DNA from: Neocallimastix lanati (nom. inval.) | Taxonomy: Eukaryota > Neocallimastigomycota > Neocallimastigomycetes > Neocallimastigales > Neocallimastigaceae | Direction of reading: 5' to 3' | Assembly: GCA_016946835.1 (NCBI GenBank) | Contig: JACVTC010000168.1 | Location: 157,501-221,500 of the forward strand | DNA: 64,000 nt | Shown: piece after piece, positions 33,690 to 46,542 of the stretch | Layout of the letters: each line of letters opens with the position of its first letter | Numbering within the stretch: the stretch's first letter is position 1 | Program-made: the position numbers and the translations under genes | Notes under the pieces: model-generated | Seen by the model: the letters and a program-made list of their open reading frames with translations, nothing else | Databases searched by the model: none | What the model was told of the DNA's origin: nothing

Positions 33690-34740
33690 ATTTATATTAT
33701 ATTATTTAAATCAGTTAAACAATAAAACCACAAATTAATAGTATTATTTATATCACATTTAGCATCAATTAACTTGGTTTCACTATTTTTGTAGCGTTCA
33801 ATTAAGACACTGATTTCATTAGCTTTATTTATTGCTCTTTTTTTTTATTTTTTAAATTCCTCTTATTTTTCTTTGATAATCATAATATGGTAAATGTTCA
33901 AGTTCATTTAATTTATCTATTAATTCATAATACGATGATTTTGTTGGAAATAAATTATTTAAATAACTATTGAGTGATTATGCAATAATAATATTATCGT
34001 TACATGTATTAGCATTTTTTTTTAATTTTTCAAATAATATTTTATATGTTTCTTGTTCTTTATTTTTTAATATTGCAAAAGAAGTAGTGTAAAAACTATC
34101 TAATTCTTTAGCGTAAGTTCTTTAAATAAATATTTGATAACTAAATTTAGGGGCAATAAAAAATGTACCATCAACAAATATATCATCATTATATTCCCTA
34201 AATAATTTTACTTGAAAAGGGGATTGAAAAAATATTAAATTAGTATTTTTTGAATATCATAAAATTTTCACCTCGTTTTACTTTATAATATTTAGATTCA
34301 TTAGAAATTTCAGCAAATGTTGTTACATTGGATGGTAGTTCTTTATTTAGATTTCTTGATATTTGGGATTTAATTGAATTATATTCTGGACATATAAATC
34401 TCATTTCTTTAGAAATTTTATTATATAGGAGTTTTATTTTTATACCAAAAGGAATTGAACTTTTTTCAATTCCATCTTTAATTTTATTATTCATTAAAGA
34501 TAGAGATACATTGTATTCTTTTTCAGGATGATTATGTGAATAATCATATTTTAATATTTTTTCTTATCATTTAAAATAATAAAAGATTTACATTTATTTC
34601 GGTATATAAACTTTGGAATTATCCTTTCTTATATATAAAAAATTAAATTTATATTTTTTATTAATAATAATATATTTTTTTCCTTTGTTAGACTCACATC
34701 AATTATTAGACTTTCTTCCGTTTCTATATTTTTATAAATA
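33690..34740 (-). pseudogene. MULE transposase remnant (copy 1)
   Basis: Matches the intact transposase at 55560-56984 with several frame changes. An internal deletion of roughly 390 bp (between about 33980 and 33990 here) removes the part holding the second catalytic Asp and the C-x2-H motif, so this copy could not make an active enzyme. The FLYWCH-type zinc-finger region near 34500-34700 is also disrupted. Sequence remaining: KIKDGIEKSSIPFGIKIK and ECNP-type central parts, then the C-terminal helices. Confidence 0.85.
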
Positions 34741-34849
34741 TTTTTTAATTATATAATAAAATTATTATAATATTTTTAATATTAATTTTGAAAAATTAGT
34801 TTTTCAATTATTTGTAAAAAAAAAATAAATAAATAAAGAATGCAATAAT

Positions 34850-35870
34850 ATAAGTACAAGTATACAAAATAAAATAAAATAAAATAAAATAAAATAAAAT
34901 AAAATAAAATAAAATAAAATAAATTGTAAAATATGAATATAATGTACAAATTGAATTAAATAAAATAAAATAAAATAAATAGTAGAATATAAATATAAAG
35001 TACAGATTGAATAATAAAAAAATAATAGAATATAAATATAAGTACAGATTAAATAAAATAAAATAAATAGTAGAATATAAATATAAAGTACAGATTGAAT
35101 AAAATAAAATAAAATAAAATAACATAAAATAAAATAAAATAAAATAAAATAAAAAATAGTTGAAATATAAATATAAAGTACAGATTGAATAAAATAAAAT
35201 AACATAAAATAACATAAAATAAAATAAAATAAAATAAAATAAAAAATAGTTGAAATATAAAGTACAGATTGAATAAAATAAAATAAAATAAAATAAAATA
35301 AAATAAAATAAATATTGAATGTAATAATATAAAAGTACATGCATATAAAATAAAATAAAATAAATATTTATTATTATTTTTTATTAAAGATTATTAAAGA
35401 CAATTTATTTTTAAAAATAAAATGTTTTATTTAATTATATATGTTAGAAAGCAAAAAAATCATTTATATTTAATGAGATTATTAACAATCAATAATATCG
35501 TTTTATATATTAAATTACATTATTAATTGAATATAATAAAAAATATAAAAAATTTTCATTTCTAAAACATTGATCTGTAATATTTTTTAATATAAAATAA
35601 TATTAGATATTTATTTTATTTTATTTTATTTTATTTTATTTTATTTTATTTTATTTTATTTTATTTTATTTTATTTTATTTTATTTTATTTTATTTTATT
35701 TTATTTTATTTTATTTTATTCAATCTGTACTTTATATTCATATTTTTACTATTTATTTTATTTTATTTTATTCAATCTCTATATTCATATTCTACTATTT
35801 ATTTTATTTTATTTTATTCAATCTCTATATTCATATTCTACTATTTATTTTATTTTATTTTATATACTTT
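34850..35870. repeat. Inverted AAAAT and ATTTT arrays with a ~60-bp higher-order unit
   Basis: 34858-35380 consists of AAAAT runs broken by ATAAAGTACAGATTGAAT spacers; 35610-35870 has the complement, ATTTT runs broken by CAATCTGTACTTTATATTC. The two arms are therefore inverted repeats of each other within the MULE. The other MULE copy has only a vestige of the left arm and a greatly expanded right arm. Confidence 0.85.
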
Positions 35871-36042
35871 TTACATTCTTTATTTATTTATTTATTTGCT
35901 TGTTTATTTATTTATACATTTATTTTTTTTAAATATAATTGTATTAAAATTTTTATGGCGTTAAAAAAAATTTACAAGCCACTAAAAATAAATGGCGCAT
36001 TGAAAATTTGTATTATAAAAATTGGCGAAATGAACCACATTC

Positions 36043-36136
36043 AACTTGAACCTATATGCGTACTTTATCAAATCCTTAATAATTTTAATCCATAAAAATT
36101 ATCACCAATTTAAATAGAATATTCTTTTTTTCTAAA
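36043..36136. repeat. Relic of the duplication unit
   Basis: Carries the CCTTAATAATTTTAATCCAT and TTAAATAGAATATTC blocks seen at 26260-26310 and 32710-32770. Confidence 0.6.
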
Positions 36137-38220
<2,084 letters not shown>

Positions 38221-38249
38221 CAGTCAAAAGTAAAAATTCTAGGATAATA

Positions 38250-39630
38250 TTTTGGCAGTGAAAATAGCGGTACTTGAAGATAATTCCTATACTCATCTTG
38301 TTTCTTTAACTACATATAGTCCATGGAATCACTCAAAGTATTCTGTAGTTAATGTCTATATTCCAACAAAGAAATACTCATTACAAGTTCCAATAGGTTT
38401 TCTCTAAAGTTTTCACATGATTTTAGAATCACACAAATCATCCATCTATTCTTCTTGGAAACTTTAACATGAGCATTGCTGCTTTACAAGATAAATTAAC
38501 GTACAGTAACCTTGGTAACTGGTTTATTCTTCCAATTAATGGTTTATTTATTTTATGGAACAGAGGTAGATATTAATCAGATATTGATCATGAGTTAGTT
38601 AACTCAAGTATATTGGATAAGAAATCAAGTTCTTATTTTGTTGACTATCTTTCTCTATCAATATATTATCTGATCATAAACCGCTCGTAGTTTATTTATT
38701 GTAAAAAAACTATCACAGATGAATCATTTTTATTAATAAAAAAATTTATTAGGTAGAAAATAGGTTGAACTTAAGAAAGAAATTTGTTATTACAATAAAT
38801 TTGATATTATTCTTGAAGAATTAGGAAATGAAGAACTTTCGGAATATAGTATAGTTGAAAATTTCATCGATACTACTAATTCCATTGCTAAGGCTTTATC
38901 AATCTCATCGTCAATAGAAATCAAAAAAGTAATGTTTAGAATGTCCCACAAAATTTATTATCATCAAAAAGTAAAACATATAAAATATAAATAAATTAAG
39001 CATTATAAATCTGCATGTAATTCTAATGAATTTACAAAATTATTTACTAGTGTAAGAGACTATGTGAATCAATTCAAAAAAATATAACGAATTTAGAAAA
39101 ATAGAATTTCTATATTGGAATAAAAATTGGACATTCGTTTTAAAAAATGATAGTAGGATAGCATGGAGATGAATAAAAAAGAATGAAAAAATAACTAATC
39201 AACCTTTAACCTCTCTCATAATATTAAGAATAATAAGATTGAAATAGTTTCTTCTATTGGTGAAAAATTAAAAGCCTTACATTCTCATTATAAATTCTTA
39301 GGGTCGGATCATTCAGTTCAAAGTCTCTCTAAAGATTTCTGGAAAGATTCCAATGCACATATGAATTTTGGAAGTCCAAGGCAAAATAACCGTTATATTA
39401 ACCAACATATAAACGATTTAGAAATTAATGAGGCAAACTTATCTACATCTACCTTTAAAGCTTGTGGTCCTGATGGGATTCCATTGGAATTCTTCAAAGC
39501 TTTGACTCCTTGATAAAGATGATTCAGAAGAATTTAGTAATAATAAAAGTAATATTTCATCAGGTTTTAAATGTCTTAAAGCCTTAATCAATAGTATTTG
39601 GAATAGTAATTTATAATAATTCCTTTTAAA
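38250..39630 (+). pseudogene. LINE (non-LTR retrotransposon) fragment: endonuclease and start of RT
   Basis: Plus-strand translation in changing frames shows an AP-endonuclease domain: YSVVNVYIPT (about 38340), SILLGNFNMSIAALQDKL (about 38440-38500), IDHELVN and LSDHKPL-like near 38590-38690. About 700 bp later NEANLSTSTFKACGPDGIPL-EFFK (39430-39510) is the conserved opening of a LINE reverse transcriptase. Multiple stops and frameshifts; both the 5' part and most of RT are missing, with no poly(A) tail visible. The endonuclease type indicates a Tad/I/Jockey-like clade rather than a CRE/R2 one; I cannot be more exact. Confidence 0.75.
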
Positions 39631-40134
39631 TAAGGTATCTTGTAACCTGGAAGTGAAGTTAATTGAATTTAAACTTTTTTCTGAATTTATTTATATACTT
39701 TATTTTGAATATTACTTTTTAATTCATGTTACTTTTATAAATATTATTTTATTATAACTGGAAAAATAATATTTATTTTTTTATTATTCTGTATTTTTTT
39801 TTTAAAAAAATATTAATGGAATTAATAAATTAATTAATAAAAAAAAGTTTAAAGTTCATAATAATTAAAGATGTTAAAAAAAAAAAAAATTTAAAATAAA
39901 ATTTTCAAATATATCATTCTTTATTTTTTTTTTTTTAATTAAAAAATGCCCAATGATACGGACTGTTTTTCAAGGTCCATTGTGGATTGAAGGAAAAAGA
40001 AATGGTCTATATTAGTTGTACTAGTTTATAATTTTCTTATAATTTTTATTATAATCGATTACTTTTCTTTCTTTAATGGCTTCTAATACGAAGAGAGAAA
40101 AATTGAAATATAAACATAAAAATTCCAATATTTG
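39631..40134. other. Spacer between the LINE fragment and the tRNA pair
   Basis: AT-rich, no gene. Near 39950-40010 a less AT-rich stretch (ATGATACGGACTGTTTTTCA, then GGTCCATTGTGGATTGAAGG) is unassigned; TGATACGG matches the first bases of several LTRs here but nothing further matches. Confidence 0.45.
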
Positions 40135-40142
40135 AAAAAAAA
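40135..40142 (-). terminator. Pol III terminator of the tRNA-Cys/tRNA-Gly transcript
   Basis: Eight consecutive T on the minus strand, starting 3 nt after the 3' end of tRNA-Gly. No run of four T lies between the two tRNAs, so this is the only plausible terminator. Confidence 0.75.
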
Positions 40143-40144
40143 TT

Positions 40145-40215
40145 TGCGTTAACCGGGAATCGAACCCGGGCCATTTGCTTGGAAGGCAAATATTCTACCT
40201 CTATACTATTAACGC
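40145..40215 (-). tRNA. tRNA-Gly (anticodon TCC)
   Basis: 71 nt, minus strand. Acceptor GCGTTAA pairs with TTAACGC plus discriminator A; anticodon stem TTTGC/GCAAA around loop CTTCCAA gives anticodon TCC (reads GGA). The T arm CGGGTTCGATTCCCG is a perfect box B. No intron. It lies 12 nt downstream of tRNA-Cys. Confidence 0.96.
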
Positions 40216-40227
40216 ATAATCAAACGA

Positions 40228-40299
40228 AGGGGCGTTCCGGATTTGAACCGAAGACCTATTGATCTGCAGTCAATTGCTCTACCACTGAGCTAACACCCC
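40228..40299 (-). tRNA. tRNA-Cys (anticodon GCA)
   Basis: 72 nt, minus strand. Acceptor GGGGTGT pairs with ACGCCCC, discriminator T (U), typical of tRNA-Cys; D arm box A TAGCTCAGTGG; anticodon loop CTGCAGA with GCA; box B GGTTCAAATCC. No intron. Its 5' end is 14 bp from the start of the LTR at 40314. Confidence 0.96.
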
Positions 40300-40313
40300 T
40301 TCAACAATTTTTT

Positions 40314-41103
40314 TGGTAAAGAATGAACAAATAATACTAATTGTGCTAGAATAATATAAATTATTCTAACCTTATAGATTATTCTATTCTATATAATTGG
40401 AACTTTCCAATATTCTTCAAATATTACTAAATAGAAATCTTAAGTTAATAAATCACTAATTAACTTATAATTCCTTTTTGAATTATCGATCCGATTCCAT
40501 TATAATGTATTAAAAATCTTTAGCCAAGAATATTGTCCTTGCCCACTTAATATATTAATATTATATTTCTTTTGTATTATGTTATATTGAAAATAATCAA
40601 ATCTATTTAATTAGTTATTAAAATTTTCGTTATCAATTTAAATTTATTTTTAATTACTAAATTTAACTAAACCACAATAAAATATTCTGTATAATCTCTT
40701 TATTTTTATTTTATATATATTAGTATTAAACTATTATTAAATAATTAATAATTCAATAATATATAACTACTATTTATAACAATAATATTATTAACTAAAA
40801 TAATATTTCAATTTCAATTTAAATGTTTTATTTATAAAAATAATTAGTAATTAGTTTATTAAAAAAAAATAGTTAGGCTTTACAAATTTTAATTTGATAA
40901 AAAAATATAAATACATGTAATTTTTAGTGAAATAAAATATAATCAATAACTTACTTTTATTAAATAAATAATTATATTATTATTTTTCTTTTATAAATTT
41001 AAATAAATAAACATTGATTTTAAAACAAATTATTTTTTTTTATTGTAATTTTATTATTTGTGTTAATTATTATTATATTCCTAAAATTATATGAACCATA
41101 CCA
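40314..41103 (+). repeat. 5' LTR of element C
   Basis: Starts TGGTAAAGAATGAAC and ends GAACCATACCA, with TGGTA/TACCA inverted ends. A promoter-like block GGCTTTACAAATTTTAATTT followed by AAAAATATAAATACATG lies near 40875-40920, also present in the LTRs at 15232, 46543 and 47336. Apart from the first eight bases I count one difference from the 3' LTR. Confidence 0.92.
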
Positions 41104-41108
41104 TGAAA

Positions 41109-41127
41109 AATTGGTGGAGATATCGGG
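41109..41127 (+). other. Primer-binding site of element C
   Basis: ATTGGTGGAGATATCGGGG begins a few bases after the LTR end. TGGTGGAGA... would pair with the CCA 3' end of a tRNA whose acceptor starts GGAGATA or similar. Element D has TTTGGTGGAGAATCCGGGCG at the same place. I cannot name the tRNA. Confidence 0.6.
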
Positions 41128-41613
41128 GAATATAATAATAAATTAATACATTGGGGATAAAGTTATAATATTAATAAATAATTTTTCTAATAAAACAAAT
41201 ATTTTTTTTAAAAAAGAAAACAATTTTTATATTTTTAACTAATTATTATTAATTGTTAAAAAATATTAATTAATATTAAATTAAACTAATATTCGTGCAT
41301 AGATTTCCGGGTTAAGTTTATCCTACATAGTAATTGGGCTAGTAGGCTCTGGACTGCTATTTTTTATATTGAAAATAGTAACCGTGGCACACGCGTGGCA
41401 TGACACCTTTCAAGAGGTAAGCTGCACGTCAGACAGTGTGTACTATCAGATTGCACGATTATTATAATTTAATAAGTGATTAATAATAATAAATAATTAA
41501 TAATTTCATTAGTTAAAAGATTTATTTTTTTTAATTTTTTTTATTTTTACTTTTTTATAACAATTTATACATTACGAGGTTTAGCATTCTATAGATACAA
41601 TAAATTTTATTTT

Positions 41614-42530
41614 ATGAGAACATCCAGTACTTCCAGTACTCCAACAGAGAGTACTCCAGAAAGTAAGCTTAGCTTCAGAGAATTAAAGAAAGAATTAAAA
41701 GATTTTGAAAAGCTTACTAAACAAAACCTTGACATCAACTCCTGGCAAATGAGTTAAAGGCATGGATAAAATACCAACATATCAAGGATCCTGAAACTAT
41801 TTTTACTGCTTGTATATTAACGGCTTCTGGAGAACCAAGAGAAATTATCCAAGAACTAGAAGATGGAAATGACCTTACTGAAGATGAAGATTCTGATTTC
41901 GATAGCGATAGTGAAGGAGAAGATGATGAAGAAAGTGAATCTACTACCACCTACCCAAGCCTTGATGAAATCATAAATCATCTGAAGACTTTCTATGGAC
42001 TTAAAGAAGATCAAACCAACTTGTTACGAGAATTGCGTTCCATGAAAATAAAGAAGAACGAGAAAGTTAAAGATTTTAATGTCCGTTATAGATCTTTGTA
42101 CCATAAATTGGATAAAAAGAGAAGAAGAAAAATTAGTGTTTTAGATTCTGCAGATTCCTTAACCAATAATCCTGACGCATGGAGAAAGGTTATGCTTAAA
42201 GACAATATTTCTATTACCAAAGCATTCGCTATAGCTGAAAAAGTTGATCGTTTATCTATTAAAAATAGTACTGAATATTATGATAAGACTCGTTACAATC
42301 TCCTTAACTCTAAAAGTAATTTTAATAAGAACATTTCAAATGATTTTAACAAACCAAAAACCCACAAAAATGTATCTATAGAAAATCTCACTAACAAGAT
42401 GAAAGAAATGAAAATTAGTACTTGCTGGTTTTGTAGCAATGAAGGACATACCAAACGAAACTGTCCTAAATTAAATTCTATATTGGAAAATAACCGCAAG
42501 AAGTTTTATGAAAATTATTTAAACCACTAA
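41614..42530 (+). pseudogene. gag: Gag of element C, zinc-knuckle protein
   Basis: Begins MRTSSTSSTPTES; an acidic Asp/Glu-rich segment and a capsid-like domain follow, and a CX2CX4HX4C zinc knuckle (CWFCSNEGHTKRNC) lies about 35 residues before the end. One apparent break in the N-terminal part. Low in Asn compared with the Gags of A and D. The end carries a -1 frameshift signal. Confidence 0.8.
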
Positions 42531-42550
42531 AAGGGAGTAGAAGCACTCCC
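42518..42550 (+). promoter_or_regulatory. Programmed -1 frameshift signal between gag and pol (element C)
   Basis: TTTAAAC at 42518-42524 in the gag frame as T TTA AAC; 8-nt spacer with the gag stop (42528-42530); hairpin GGGAG (42533-42537), 8-nt loop, CTCCC (42546-42550). The -1 frame is open from here into pol. Confidence 0.85.
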
Positions 42551-45500
42551 ATCGTCAAAAAAATTGCTTCAGTCTGCCATCGTCCCAAAACAGTTGACTT
42601 AAAAGAAGATGATGATTATGAAGAAATTGCTGATTTCCAAGAAGGTACTACTACGGATTATTACGAAGATTTTGATGATGAGTCGGATGGTTCCAAAGAA
42701 TTGGATTACTTAGTAAACGTTATAAAGAGAAAGGCAAATCCTAAAGATGAAGAGACTAGTGACCAAAGAGGAAAGAGGGTTCACCGTAGTCTAAGAGATG
42801 ATCCTAAGCCAATAGTTACTCCAGGTTTACGAAAACAAAAAGAAAATCAATTAAGGGGAACATCGCGACCAGTCAAAAAGCCAACAACTCAATTACATCC
42901 TTCGATTATGGCTCAACCCAGAATAGAGAAAGAAAAGAGGATTGAGAAAGAGCTAAGAGATAAGGAAAGAGCTAGTACTAGTACTTCTGTGGAAAATAAT
43001 AAAAATAGTAATGTTAATATTATTAATGAAGAAACTTCTCAGGAAGGAAATAATTCTAAACAAACTTTAAATAAATTAATTCAAGAAAAATCATCAGAAA
43101 AATCAACTGAAATTATGCCAACTAGAATTCCAAAAAGAATACAAATGCAAACTGATTGTGATAGTTATGACGTGATCAAAGATTTAAACTCCAGTAATTG
43201 CAATATTACATTTGGACAATTATTGGACGTTGCTCCAAAGATACGGTCTCAAGTATCACAAGGACTTAAATTAGAAAAGAATAATACTAAAATTTCAGGT
43301 GCAGTGGATAATATGTGTGCTACTACAATAATAACGAACAATATAGATCATACATATAAAAGTAAATATCATGAACCACAAGAAGATGATATTGCTATGG
43401 TTGATGTAATAGTAGATGGAGTTCGTGGTAAGGCTTTAATAAATTCATGTAGCAACTTAAGTATTATCACAAAGCAATTTTTAGATAAATTACCTTATCA
43501 GTATGAACCTATAGGAGTTAGTGCAGGACGAATACGTTTAGCAACGATGAATGATGATTACTCAGAAGATGTGTTAATCAAAGTTCCCGTAAAAATTAAT
43601 GAACTAGAACTACTTGTTACGTGTAGAATTATAGACAAGGAGGATCCATTCTATGATATATTAATCAACCTCAAAACTCAAATTGATAACCAGTTATTTA
43701 TACATCCAATTAGATATAGTCTTTGTCGATTTAATGATCAAGGTTTAATTGAAGAAATTGCACCTATTAATAATGAATATGATGACGAAGAAAAATTATT
43801 ATGTGTAATCAAAGCATTGAATCACCAAGAAGCTAAGCAACAATTGAAAACGATTGAAGGATTACCACCCATAAAATATATATATGACACAGTTTTTCAA
43901 AGTACAATTAATTCAAATTATAGAGAAGCTATTACTAAATTACTTGAGGAATATATTGATATAATTGCAACTTCTTCTGAAGAATTAACACCTTCAGATT
44001 TATCACCACACAAAATTATTCTTAAGGAAGGAGTTAAACCTATTAAACAAAAATTTTATCGACTTAGTAAATTAAAAACAGATATCTTAAAAGAAGAATT
44101 AACCAAACTCATATATAAACGATTAATTGAACCTTCATGTTCAGAATGGTCATCACCAGTAGTACTTGTGCCTAAAAAGAACGGTAAATGGCGTCTGTGT
44201 ATTGACTATAGGAAAGTAAATGAAGCAACTAAGAAGGATTCTTATTCTTTACCAAATATTGAGGAAATTTTTGATAGCTTAGATGGAGCAAAAATCTTCT
44301 CAACATTAGATCTTTATTCCGGTTATCATCAAATATTAATGGATGATGATAGTGTTGAAATCACTACCTTTACAACTAAGTTCGGAAACTACCAATTCAA
44401 GGTAATGCCCTTCGGTTTAACAGGTGCTCCAGCTACATTCCAAAGAGAAATGAACCGTATACTATTTCCCTTAATAGGAAAATGCGTCTATAACTTTATA
44501 GATGATATTTTAATCTACTCAAGAACTGAAGAAGAACACCTAGAACATCTTAAACAAGTCTTAGAAATATTCAAGGAACATAAGTTAAAAATCAATATTG
44601 AAAAATGTTCTTTCATGCAAACTGAAGTAGAAGTACTGGGACATAAAGTATCCTCAGAAGGTTTAAGTCCATTGGAAAACAAAGTTGAAGCTATTAAAGA
44701 ATGGAAGGCTCCCTCTAACATTCATGAACTTCGATCATTTTTAGGAGCCATTGGATATTATAGAAATTTTATTAAGGACTTTGCAAAAGTTACTGCTCCT
44801 CTCTGCACTCTATTAAGAAAAGGTATTAAGTTTGAATGGAAAAAGGAACAAGAAGAAAGTTTTAAAATTCTTAAGGAAAGATTAATCAATGCCCCAATAT
44901 TAAGATTTCCTAGATTTGATAGAGAATTTATTATAAGAACAGATGCTTCCTATGATGGTATAGGCGGTGTACTTTTACAAAAGGATGATGAAACTGGAAA
45001 GGAACATCCGGTTCATTATATTAGTAGAAGTTTATCTAAATCGGAAAAGAATTATGGAATTACGGATCTAGAAGGTGCCGCTCTAATTTACTGTATTAAT
45101 AAATTAAAATCTTATATTATGGGAAATCCTAAGCAAACTATAGTATATACAGACCATAGACCCTTAATCGGATTACTTAAAAATAAGGAACCACAAAACT
45201 CTCGCCATACAAGATGGTGTTTGACTGTCAGTATGTTAGGAATTGATTTACGATATGAAGCTGGGAAGAATAATGTTGTTGCAGATGCTTTATCAAGAAT
45301 GAAAAATGAAAAAGAAAAAGTTATCTTAACAACACAAATTATCAAAGAACAAGATGAAAGCCTGCTTTCAAGAACCATTAAGGAATTTATTGAAGAAAAA
45401 TTTACGACAATTGATGGTGTGGACTACTTTGTTGATTGCAATAATTATAGAAAATTAGTTACAGATACAAAAGAAAAACTTCAATTAATTTTTCAAGCGC

Positions 45501-46519
45501 ACAGTATAGGACACGAAGGCTATTACAAGACATATCAACGTTTGAAAAAGAGCTACTATTGGAGCAATATGGTTAATGACATTAAGCGAATTATAGGTAA
45601 ATGTGAAAAATGTCAATTAAATAAATCTCAACCATACCCTGAACCAACAGAAGATAAACCAACTGAAGTGGAAGGACCATTTACACACTTAGGATTGGAC
45701 ATTATAGGACCTCTAAGTAAAACCAGAAATAATAATCAATATATAATCGTTGTGGTTGATTATTTTACTAAATGGGTTGAGGCAGAGCCCACTGAAAATA
45801 TTACTTCTCAGGATGTGATAAAATTTTTAATTAATGTATTTGCTCGACACGGTGTACCTCAAATTATCACTACTGATAATGGAACACAATTTACATCAGA
45901 TATGACAAAAATCTTCCTTGATTTATATGATGTATATGTTAAATTTATCACTCCATATCATCCTGAAAGCAATGGTTTAGTTGAGAATCGTAATAAAGAA
46001 ATTGGAAAATTATTACGATTACTAGGACAACAACACAAAGAATGGGATGAAATTTTACCATCTGCACTTTGGGCTTTAAGAACTACTAAAAACTCAATCA
46101 CCAACCATTCAAGTTTTGAATTAGTTTATGGAAGGGAGGACCAACAACCTTTTGACATTGCTGCCAGACCAACTAAGGGTATAAATAAGTCTTCTGACGA
46201 AATTCTACTGGAAAAATTTGTATCACACTATCAATGGGTAATGGAGGCCGCATCTAATATCAAAAATGCTTCGAAATATTGGGCTACTAGGAGAGAAGAA
46301 AAGACCAGTATGAATCAAGCTAAAAGAATAAAACCAGGTGATTTAGTACTAGTAAGAAACTTTAATCGAACTAAATTAGAACCTTACTTTGTTGGACCTA
46401 TGAAAGTGGTAAAGAAACAATTCAATACAGTCACTTTAGCTGATCCTGCTACTAATATACAAATGAATCGTAATGTTCATTTGAAAAATATTGTCAAGTT
46501 TAACTCAGCTTCTACCTAG
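42551..46519 (+). CDS. pol: Pol polyprotein of element C (PR-RT-RH-IN)
   Basis: The pol frame is open from the frameshift site to 46519, about 1320 residues, with no ATG near its 5' end, which fits expression by frameshifting from gag. Domains: basic/charged leader; protease-like region (about 43400-43680); RT with KKNGKWRLCIDYRK, LDLYSGYHQI, MPFGLTGAPATFQREM and FIDD (about 44150-44520); RNase H with RTDASYDGIGGVL and YTDHRPLIGLL; integrase with HSIGHEGYYKTYQRLKKSYYW, CEKCQ, GLDIIGPL, TTDNGTQF and YHPESNGLVENRN; and a GPMKVV tail. No Asn-rich linkers. It is the most complete pol in the window apart from that of A. Confidence 0.93.
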   Translation: MVKKIASVCHRPKTVDLKEDDDYEEIADFQEGTTTDYYEDFDDESDGSKELDYLVNVIKRKANPKDEETSDQRGKRVHRSLRDDPKPIVTPGLRKQKENQLRGTSRPVKKPTTQLHPSIMAQPRIEKEKRIEKELRDKERASTSTSVENNKNSNVNIINEETSQEGNNSKQTLNKLIQEKSSEKSTEIMPTRIPKRIQMQTDCDSYDVIKDLNSSNCNITFGQLLDVAPKIRSQVSQGLKLEKNNTKISGAVDNMCATTIITNNIDHTYKSKYHEPQEDDIAMVDVIVDGVRGKALINSCSNLSIITKQFLDKLPYQYEPIGVSAGRIRLATMNDDYSEDVLIKVPVKINELELLVTCRIIDKEDPFYDILINLKTQIDNQLFIHPIRYSLCRFNDQGLIEEIAPINNEYDDEEKLLCVIKALNHQEAKQQLKTIEGLPPIKYIYDTVFQSTINSNYREAITKLLEEYIDIIATSSEELTPSDLSPHKIILKEGVKPIKQKFYRLSKLKTDILKEELTKLIYKRLIEPSCSEWSSPVVLVPKKNGKWRLCIDYRKVNEATKKDSYSLPNIEEIFDSLDGAKIFSTLDLYSGYHQILMDDDSVEITTFTTKFGNYQFKVMPFGLTGAPATFQREMNRILFPLIGKCVYNFIDDILIYSRTEEEHLEHLKQVLEIFKEHKLKINIEKCSFMQTEVEVLGHKVSSEGLSPLENKVEAIKEWKAPSNIHELRSFLGAIGYYRNFIKDFAKVTAPLCTLLRKGIKFEWKKEQEESFKILKERLINAPILRFPRFDREFIIRTDASYDGIGGVLLQKDDETGKEHPVHYISRSLSKSEKNYGITDLEGAALIYCINKLKSYIMGNPKQTIVYTDHRPLIGLLKNKEPQNSRHTRWCLTVSMLGIDLRYEAGKNNVVADALSRMKNEKEKVILTTQIIKEQDESLLSRTIKEFIEEKFTTIDGVDYFVDCNNYRKLVTDTKEKLQLIFQAHSIGHEGYYKTYQRLKKSYYWSNMVNDIKRIIGKCEKCQLNKSQPYPEPTEDKPTEVEGPFTHLGLDIIGPLSKTRNNNQYIIVVVDYFTKWVEAEPTENITSQDVIKFLINVFARHGVPQIITTDNGTQFTSDMTKIFLDLYDVYVKFITPYHPESNGLVENRNKEIGKLLRLLGQQHKEWDEILPSALWALRTTKNSITNHSSFELVYGREDQQPFDIAARPTKGINKSSDEILLEKFVSHYQWVMEAASNIKNASKYWATRREEKTSMNQAKRIKPGDLVLVRNFNRTKLEPYFVGPMKVVKKQFNTVTLADPATNIQMNRNVHLKNIVKFNSAST

Positions 46520-46542
46520 CTTGAGTCTTAGCGGGGGCATCT

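Larger units (their letters stand above)
33252..36042 (-). mobile_element. MULE, decayed copy (copy 1)
   Basis: Left end GGGAGGTTGCATTACGCCAA and right end (complement) GAATGTGGTTCATTTCGCCA are imperfect inverted repeats shared with the copy at 54790-58312. In between: transposase remnant on the minus strand and inverted AAAAT/ATTTT arrays. No matching target duplication is visible, as expected for an old copy. It sits inside a relic of the duplication unit (32940-33010 on one side, 36065-36130 on the other). Confidence 0.85.

Noticed and set aside
34804-35344. Long open frames rich in Phe, Tyr, Ile and Leu on the minus strand
   Set aside because: They are translations of the AAAAT pentanucleotide array in the MULE and occur in two overlapping frames; no coding signal.
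33242-36052. Target duplication of MULE copy 1
   Set aside because: The ten bases on either side (TTTATAAATG and AACTTGAACC) do not match.
39950-40010. LTR start suggested by TGATACGGAC
   Set aside because: Only 8 bases match the LTR starts; no continuation, no end and no flanking duplication.
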